Assembly (NCBI GenBank): GCA_030605745.1
Contig: JAUWHT010000123.1
Location: 1-5,716 of the forward strand
Origin: Pirellulales bacterium
Lineage (GTDB): Bacteria > Planctomycetota > Planctomycetia > Pirellulales > Thermoguttaceae
Direction: 5' to 3'
Length of the DNA stretch: 5,716 nucleotides
Numbering within the stretch: position 1 is the stretch's first letter; each line of letters starts with the position of its first letter. The position numbers and the translations under genes are program-made. Of the stretch, positions 1-3,576 are shown piece after piece. The notes beneath the pieces were generated by a model that did not search any database, was not told the DNA's origin, and saw only the letters and a list, made by a program, of their open reading frames with translations.

Positions 1-2
1 CC

Positions 3-128
3 GGCACCCTTTGGAGCCGTCTGATTCTGGACCTGAATCGCGCCTCCGAAGCGGTCGGACGGAGCATCGCCGAGCTACGGCAGATCGCCACCGGCCTGAA
101 GGCCGTATTTCTAGCGTTCTGCACCTAA
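3..128 (+). CDS. C-terminal end of an unidentified protein (5' partial)
   Basis: The frame is open from the window edge and ends at TAA (126-128), giving 41 residues that run from GTLWSRLILDLNRASEAV to GLKAVFLAFCT. The middle part is rich in Ala, Leu, Arg and Glu with regular hydrophobic spacing, so it should form an amphipathic helix, followed by a short hydrophobic end (AVFLAF). Codons favour G or C at the third position, as in the clear genes of this window. A small reading frame with its own ribosome binding site starts 17 bases after the stop, as expected for consecutive genes in an operon. I do not recognise the family. Because the N-terminal part is outside the window, no function can be given, and the piece could also be a chance open frame. 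Confidence 0.5.
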   Translation, partial: GTLWSRLILDLNRASEAVGRSIAELRQIATGLKAVFLAFCT

Positions 129-145
129 AACCGGAAGAGCCACAA

Positions 146-358
146 ATGTCAACCGAATTGCCGACATGGAACCCACTTTCCAACTCGATTCAGCATGACT
201 GAGATGCTACCTTCTCCGGCACTGGCTGGCAAGCAGACGGTCTCTTGCTCTTGCAAGCAGCCAGTAGCACCCGGCGCCTGCAACTGCTGCACCCTGAGTT
301 GGGTGGACCGGAAATGAAGGCTCAGTTCATCGAACTGTTGAACCGCTGCCGCCGGTAG
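146..358 (+). pseudogene. Small reading frame interrupted by an in-frame TGA
   Basis: ATG at 146 follows a GGAAGAG Shine-Dalgarno-like stretch (133-139) at normal spacing. It codes for 18 residues (MSTELPTWNPLSNSIQHD) before TGA at 200-202. The same frame then stays open for 51 more codons to TAG (356-358). That second part looks like protein: it includes SGTGWQADGLLLLQAAS and then HPELGGPEMKAQFIELLNRC, with a plausible amphipathic helix. The simplest reading is a gene of about 70 codons broken by one nonsense change, or a sequencing error at the TGA. The alternatives are a genuine 18-residue peptide followed by untranslated DNA, or chance. Placement right after the preceding partial gene suggests co-transcription. 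I recognise no family. Confidence 0.35.
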
Positions 359-430
359 CCGCGTAGGCTCGGCGTTTTCAACCCCACCCGACCGGGCGAG
401 GCTATCTCTGTTCATGTGAAAAAAGCGGTG

Positions 431-459
431 TTGACAAACGCATTCTCGTGTATGAGAAT
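431..459 (+). promoter_or_regulatory. Candidate promoter with a dyad operator for the FNT-CBS gene
   Basis: A perfect -35 hexamer TTGACA lies at 431-436. After a 17-bp spacer comes GAGAAT (454-459), which matches four of six bases of the -10 consensus. An inverted repeat ATTCTC-N6-GAGAAT (442-459) fills the spacer and the -10 element, the usual place for a repressor operator. Short outer half-sites, GCAT at 440-443 and ATGC at 462-465, extend the symmetry imperfectly. The only gene downstream on this strand is the channel gene at 601, so the leader would be about 135 bases. The regulator cannot be named from the sequence. Confidence 0.5.
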
Positions 460-484
460 ATATGCCGTTGATGTTTCCAATAGT

Positions 485-572
485 CGTTTAGCCGCCGGGC
501 TTGCCCGGCGCGTTTGCGTTGGAGCGTATTGACACACCCAGAAACGCGCCGGGCAAGCCCGGCGGCTAAACG
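485..572. repeat. Perfect 31-bp inverted repeat, REP-like doublet
   Basis: Arm one (485-515) is the exact reverse complement of arm two (542-572), with 26 bases between them. Each arm contains its own smaller palindrome, GCCGGGC-TT-GCCCGGC, so each could fold alone or pair with the other. Two palindromic units in opposite orientation resemble the REP doublets (BIMEs) mobilised by IS200-like RAYT transposases in other bacteria. No such transposase is in the window. The element lies between the candidate promoter and the channel gene, so it would be transcribed as a very stable leader hairpin. It is not followed by a T tract, so it does not look like a standard intrinsic terminator. Confidence 0.8.
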
Positions 573-584
573 GTAGATTAGTAC

Positions 585-594
585 TCCTCGAGGA
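585..594 (+). promoter_or_regulatory. Ribosome binding site within a 10-bp palindrome
   Basis: The sequence TCCTCGAGGA is a perfect palindrome, and its right half GAGGA (590-594) is the Shine-Dalgarno site for the ATG at 601, with a 6-base gap. A second purine-rich AGGA (597-600) directly abuts that ATG. As a lone hairpin the palindrome would have no loop, so any masking of the site would be by a short, weak stem or by pairing between transcripts. Confidence 0.4.
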
Positions 595-600
595 ATAGGA

Positions 601-1824
601 ATGATGGAACATTTTGAGATTGACGCGTATGCACCGGCCCAGATGGCTGTGCGGGTGGAGAAGGCGGGGGTCACCAAGGGCAACTTGGACTTCGCCTCGG
701 TGTTTGCTCTGGCTATGCTGGCTGGCGCATTCATCGCTTTTGGAGCAGTCTTGTGTACTTATGTGATCCATGACTCCCCGCTAAGTGCGGGGCTGACGAG
801 CCTCCTCGGGGGACTGGTCTTCTGTTTGGGCCTGATCTTGGTGATTGTTGCCGGCGCGGAGTTGTTCACCGGGAACAACCTCCTTGTGATGGCCTACGTG
901 AGTCGGAAAATCACCCTGGGACAGCTTCTGCGCAATTGGGCCATTGTTTTCACAGGCAACTTTGTAGGCTCGTTGTTCATCGTGCTCTTGATCTTCCTGA
1001 GCGGTCAGTGGACGGCTGGAGAATCGGCCGTGGGGGTCAAGGCGCTGATGATCGCCAGTTCAAAGGTGGACTTGACTCTGTGGCAGGCGCTCTCCCGGGG
1101 TGTTCTCTGCAATATCTTGGTCTGTTTGGCCGTGTGGCTCTGCTTCAGCGGACGATCCGTTGCCGACAAAATCCTGGCCATCATATTCCCCATTACGGCT
1201 TTCGTTGCCTTGGGGTTTGAGCACTCCGTGGCCAACATGTACTTCATTCCGGCAGGCCTGCTCGTGAAGCAGAATCCCCAGGTGTTAGCTGCGGCGCAGG
1301 CTGCGCTCGGCGAGGCTCCGGATCTGTCCAAGCTGACAATACACGGCTTCCTGCTATACAACCTCCTGCCGGTTACCATCGGTAACATTATTGGAGGGAG
1401 TGTATTCGTCGGCGCCATATATTGGTTTATATACCTCAGACACACTGCGGTAGAGGCGATTCGACGCCTTATGACAAGCGGGCCGCCCACCGTTGCCGCC
1501 GGCACCACTGTTGCGGAAGCTGTTCAGGTTATGAAGCAACATGCCTCCGGCAGTGTCCTGGTGGGCGAATCCGACAGTGCCGTGGGCATTGTGAGCGAGG
1601 CGGACATTGTCCGCAAGGTCGTTGCGGTCGGGCAAAGCACGGCTTCTGTGAAGGTGGACCAGATAATGAGCGCCCCCTTGATCTGCGCGGATATCAAGAC
1701 GCCCGTTTACGACATATATCGCACCATGGCGGACAATGGCATCCGGCATTTGATCATCACCGAGGAGGGACGGCCCGCCGGTTTCGTGTCCGTGAAGGAC
1801 TTGCTTAGAAGGCCCATAATCTGA
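601..1824 (+). CDS. Formate/nitrite transporter (FNT) family channel with C-terminal CBS pair
   Basis: This 407-residue inner-membrane protein joins an FNT channel (about residues 25-282) to two CBS motifs (about 287-345 and 353-405). FNT proteins are pentamers that pass formate, nitrite or hydrosulfide. Hallmarks seen here are AGAELFTGN (84-92), with Thr90 where FocA has Thr91, and GFEHSVANM (205-213), with His208 matching the FocA pore His209. Also present are NWAIVFTGNFVGSL (112-125) and a closing NIIGG helix. Six membrane segments can be placed near 31-55, 63-88, 108-134, 162-183, 188-222 (broken) and 249-278. The CBS part (IRRLMTSGPPTV, then VDQIMSAPLIC) has the usual two-repeat form that binds adenine nucleotides, so gating by cell energy state is a reasonable inference. 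The usual FocA/NirC length is about 270-285 residues, so the CBS pair is an addition. The start could be ATG 601 or 604; 601 has the closer GAGGA. The substrate cannot be decided from sequence. Confidence 0.93.
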   Translation: MMEHFEIDAYAPAQMAVRVEKAGVTKGNLDFASVFALAMLAGAFIAFGAVLCTYVIHDSPLSAGLTSLLGGLVFCLGLILVIVAGAELFTGNNLLVMAYVSRKITLGQLLRNWAIVFTGNFVGSLFIVLLIFLSGQWTAGESAVGVKALMIASSKVDLTLWQALSRGVLCNILVCLAVWLCFSGRSVADKILAIIFPITAFVALGFEHSVANMYFIPAGLLVKQNPQVLAAAQAALGEAPDLSKLTIHGFLLYNLLPVTIGNIIGGSVFVGAIYWFIYLRHTAVEAIRRLMTSGPPTVAAGTTVAEAVQVMKQHASGSVLVGESDSAVGIVSEADIVRKVVAVGQSTASVKVDQIMSAPLICADIKTPVYDIYRTMADNGIRHLIITEEGRPAGFVSVKDLLRRPII

Positions 1825-1930
1825 CGGAATTTGGTGAACGAAATCCCCCATCCACCTGCTTCGGTGCAAAAACTCCTCGCGGCCACCGGCTGCGAACATA
1901 TATGCACCACAGGCCTGATCGCGGTTATGG

Positions 1931-2101
1931 TTAGCTGCCCACTGCTTTCAGGACAGGTCTGGGAGGGAGAGACACGACAGGATGGCCACAGGTCTTTTCT
2001 TTCTTCTTCAGGTCCTCACAGATGGCATGCAGATCGAAATTGAGTCTCTCCGCATGCGCCCTTCGAGCTTTCCTAACTTCTTCAACGATGGGGTCCTTCA
2101 T
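1931..2101 (-). CDS. Putative antitoxin partner of the PIN toxin (56 aa)
   Basis: On the minus strand an ATG (2101-2099) opens a 56-codon frame that starts MKDPIVEEVRKARRAHAERL, continues NFDLHAICEDLKKKEK, and ends at TAA (1933-1931). It begins 2 bases after the toxin stop codon, with a GGAG ribosome binding site inside the end of the toxin gene, so the two genes are translated from one transcript. The DPIVEEVR start, the NFDLHAICEDL block and a VVSLPPR tail match a small protein I recall next to this PIN subtype in planctomycetes and cyanobacteria. It has no recognisable DNA-binding fold by eye, but is highly charged and helical at the N-terminal end, as expected of an antitoxin that wraps the toxin. 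The role is inferred from position and from this recalled association. Confidence 0.72.
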   Translation of the reverse strand: MKDPIVEEVRKARRAHAERLNFDLHAICEDLKKKEKTCGHPVVSLPPRPVLKAVGS

Positions 2102-2103
2102 TT

Positions 2104-2580
2104 CTAGTCTCCAATCAATTCATCTGGAGAACAGATTACGGGACATTGATAGCCGTGCTCCTCGACAATCGTTCTGATCTCGTTCTCCATTTGTGCGTTG
2201 TGGATATGTGCAAAGTTCCATGTCAGAAGATAGTGCATTCCGTTTCTCGCGGCCAGCGAGATATGCAGGGCGTCGTTGGGATGTCCCTTTGGAATCGGAC
2301 CGTTGACGACCAAATATCTAGCCAGTTCTTCCGTAGCGTCGTCAATTCTGAGTACCGGGATCCCAGACACAGCCTGTAGCCGTTTACCAGCGGCCTCTGG
2401 GTCCCCATCTTCTGCCTCTTGGAGCACCAATACCGATATGTGGCGCTCGAAATCAGCTTCAATTCGGGGCCAGCATTCGCGTGTGAGTTCCTGTCGAGCT
2501 GCAACCACTAAGTCTCGGGAGGAACGCGCCGTGTAGTAACTGACTACACTTGTCTCTATGTACACCGTAGGCTTCATCAT
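2104..2580 (-). CDS. PIN-domain ribonuclease toxin, VapC-like
   Basis: This is a 158-residue PIN-domain protein of the VapC-like toxin class. These are Mg2+-dependent ribonucleases that cut tRNA or rRNA unless held by an antitoxin. The acidic centre is visible: VYIETS (6-11) with Glu9 in the position often held by Asp, Glu55 in LVLQEAEDGDP, Asp103 in HPNDALHISLAARNG, and TWNFAHIHNA (120-129) with Asn122 at the fourth site. The ETS and TWN forms are, to my memory, normal for this subfamily, so the enzyme looks intact. Length is near the family norm. The start is ATG 2580 or the adjacent ATG 2577. No clear Shine-Dalgarno precedes either, but a promoter sits immediately upstream. The putative antitoxin follows 2 bases after TAG, so the order is toxin first, the reverse of classical vapBC. 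Confidence 0.88.
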   Translation of the reverse strand: MMKPTVYIETSVVSYYTARSSRDLVVAARQELTRECWPRIEADFERHISVLVLQEAEDGDPEAAGKRLQAVSGIPVLRIDDATEELARYLVVNGPIPKGHPNDALHISLAARNGMHYLLTWNFAHIHNAQMENEIRTIVEEHGYQCPVICSPDELIGD

Positions 2581-2585
2581 GTGGA

Positions 2586-2614
2586 AGTATACACGCAGCA
2601 GGGGGCACGGGCAA
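2586..2614 (-). promoter_or_regulatory. Candidate near-leaderless promoter of the toxin-antitoxin pair
   Basis: Read on the minus strand, TTGCCC (2614-2609) and TATACT (2591-2586) are separated by exactly 17 bp. The -10 end lies 5 bases before the ATG at 2580, so transcription should begin at about the start codon itself. This agrees with the absence of a ribosome binding site. A GTATAC palindrome (2587-2592) overlaps the -10 element and could take part in autoregulation. Confidence 0.45.
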
Positions 2615-2616
2615 GG

Positions 2617-2988
2617 CTACCAAGGGCCGCGAACGTAGTTTACGCCGAATTGATCGGTGTCGCTGGGCCAGCGTGGGGTCGGCCTGTAGGCCCTGGAATT
2701 GTAGTAGCCGGGCCCCGGCCAGTTGCGCTCGAACTGCGGACAGTTGGCAGTGATCCGCGTGTTACCCACCCCCCAGCCAAAATGGGTTTGGTATTCGGCG
2801 GTGGGCGGCACGACCAACGCGACCGGCATCCCCCAGGCCGCATGATAGTAGCATGTATGCCAAGGGGAATACGGCGCACGGCGGCAGGCACGGACCTCCG
2901 GGGTGATGCAATAGGCCGTGTCAGCTAGACTGAAGACGACCAGGGCCGACACCGTTATGATGGTCAGGAGTGGGAATTTCATGTTCAT
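2617..2988 (-). CDS. Small secreted protein, planctomycete-type family
   Basis: The 123-residue product starts with MNMKFPLLTIITVSALVVFS, a typical Sec signal peptide, with a likely cleavage after SLA (about residue 22). The mature part has four cysteines (27, 35, 46, 83) and many Trp, Tyr and Pro. The pattern PWHTCYYHAAWGMPVALVVPP (43-62), then WGVGNTRITANCPQFERNWPG, resembles short exported proteins I recall from planctomycete genomes; their function is unknown. Its ATG (2988-2986) overlaps the TGA of the upstream gene in an ATGA, so translation is probably coupled. An in-frame ATG at 2982, giving MKFPLL, is an equally good start. No lipobox is present. With its partner it may act at the cell envelope, but that is inference from export alone. 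Confidence 0.75.
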   Translation of the reverse strand: MNMKFPLLTIITVSALVVFSLADTAYCITPEVRACRRAPYSPWHTCYYHAAWGMPVALVVPPTAEYQTHFGWGVGNTRITANCPQFERNWPGPGYYNSRAYRPTPRWPSDTDQFGVNYVRGPW

Positions 2989-3317
2989 TGCCACGCGATA
3001 CAAGTGAAGGTCCAGCCGCTGCCGGGATTTTTGCGCAAGTATTTCCGGCAATGTTTGTAGAGGAACTCGTGCGGCATCAGCGGCTGGTAGGTAACATACG
3101 TGTGTCCGACCAGCGGCGGGACGGGCCGGGGGCACAAGTAAAGTTGAGTGGCGACGCCTCCGCAGCAACGCGGCGGAACGTAGTAGTTGTAGAACAAGTC
3201 GGGCGAGGTGCGGCACAAGTTGCCGGCCTGGGCCTGCTGTGTGCTGCCCAAATCCACGGTCCAGGCCAGCAGAACCGCCGCCAAGACAATCATGACCGGT
3301 GATATTCGGTGAAGCAT
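2985..3317 (-). CDS. Small secreted cysteine-containing protein, planctomycete-type family
   Basis: A 110-residue exported protein. The chosen start, ATG 3317, has TAGGAG seven bases upstream and gives a clean signal peptide: MLHRISPV, a hydrophobic core (MIVLAAVLLAW, 9-19) and an AQA cleavage site after residue 31. A start at 3356 would add 13 residues without a ribosome binding site. The mature chain has six cysteines, including a CC pair, and conserved-looking blocks DLFYNYYVPP, CPRPVPPLVGHTYVTYQPL and MPHEFLYKHCRKYLR. I recall similar DLFYNYYVPP / PLMPHEFLY proteins in planctomycetes, with no known function. The even number of cysteines fits disulfide bonding outside the cytoplasm. It overlaps the next gene by 4 bases, and the two share one transcript. 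Confidence 0.75.
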   Translation of the reverse strand: MLHRISPVMIVLAAVLLAWTVDLGSTQQAQAGNLCRTSPDLFYNYYVPPRCCGGVATQLYLCPRPVPPLVGHTYVTYQPLMPHEFLYKHCRKYLRKNPGSGWTFTCIAWQ

Positions 3318-3465
3318 TATATGGCTCCTACAAAGTCTGCAATTTCGAGTGCTCAATAAGAATCTCGGCCTGTGGCGGTCTTGCGGGTGAATCTTTATCT
3401 GCCGGATGTGGCCAATGTGCGGGAAATCCGGGAAAAACCGGGTAGGAGCGGGCCGGTAAAATCGC

Positions 3466-3471
3466 TATAAT
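3466..3471 (+). promoter_or_regulatory. Consensus -10 box, candidate top6B promoter
   Basis: TATAAT matches the -10 consensus in all six positions. The region 17 bp upstream (TAGGAG, 3443-3448) is a poor -35, and no extended -10 TG is present, so an activator or an alternative sigma factor may be needed if the box is used. Transcription would start near 3478, giving a leader of about 100 bases to the ATG at 3577. Confidence 0.35.
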
Positions 3472-3498
3472 CCGCAGAATCGGAATATGCGCAACAGT

Positions 3499-3576
3499 TC
3501 AGATGGCCGAAGTTTTCGTTTGATTCTTGCATTTCGTACTTCGACATTCCTTGTTCGATATTCGATATTCATTGTC
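3499..3576. repeat. AT-rich candidate dispersed repeat in the top6B leader
   Basis: This low-complexity stretch contains TTCGACATTC, then TTCGATA twice in tandem plus a partial third (3554-3570). Similar strings (GAATATCGAACAAGGAAT on the other strand) are, to my recollection, common between genes in planctomycete genomes. Its base composition differs sharply from the GC-rich top6B body that begins right after it, so I read it as noncoding although it is open in the top6B frame. Confidence 0.4.

Larger units (their letters stand above)
3318..3576. other. Divergent intergenic region between the secreted-protein pair and top6B
   Basis: These 259 bases separate two outward-facing genes. No RNA gene or clear reading frame of its own is seen. 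The side nearest the secreted-protein gene carries its ribosome binding site at about 3325-3330 but no convincing minus-strand promoter. The middle (3420-3455) is G-rich with CCGGGAAAAACCGG. A TATAAT box lies at 3466-3471, and the last 80 bases are an AT-rich stretch with short TTCGATA repeats. Confidence 0.6.

Noticed and set aside
200..202. TGA read as selenocysteine
   Set aside because: No convincing SECIS-like hairpin follows the TGA, and the context does not resemble a known selenoprotein.
357..378. Terminator at the end of the interrupted small gene (short GC stems followed by TTTT)
   Set aside because: The possible stems are only 4 bp, and the T run is four bases long.
149..415. Minus-strand open frame of 88 codons opposite the interrupted small gene
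   Set aside because: Its protein has no recognisable pattern, has no ribosome binding site that I can see, and overlaps a better supported plus-strand frame.
1354..1899. Minus-strand open frame of 181 codons opposite the CBS region
   Set aside because: It is antisense to a well-supported FNT-CBS gene and shows no family motifs, so it is a mirror of coding-strand composition.
3304..3322. TTGCAG-N15-TATAAT on the minus strand as promoter of the secreted-protein genes
   Set aside because: The TATAAT overlaps the chosen ATG at 3317, and the spacer is short. Transcription would start inside the signal peptide, leaving a product without a proper N-terminal region.
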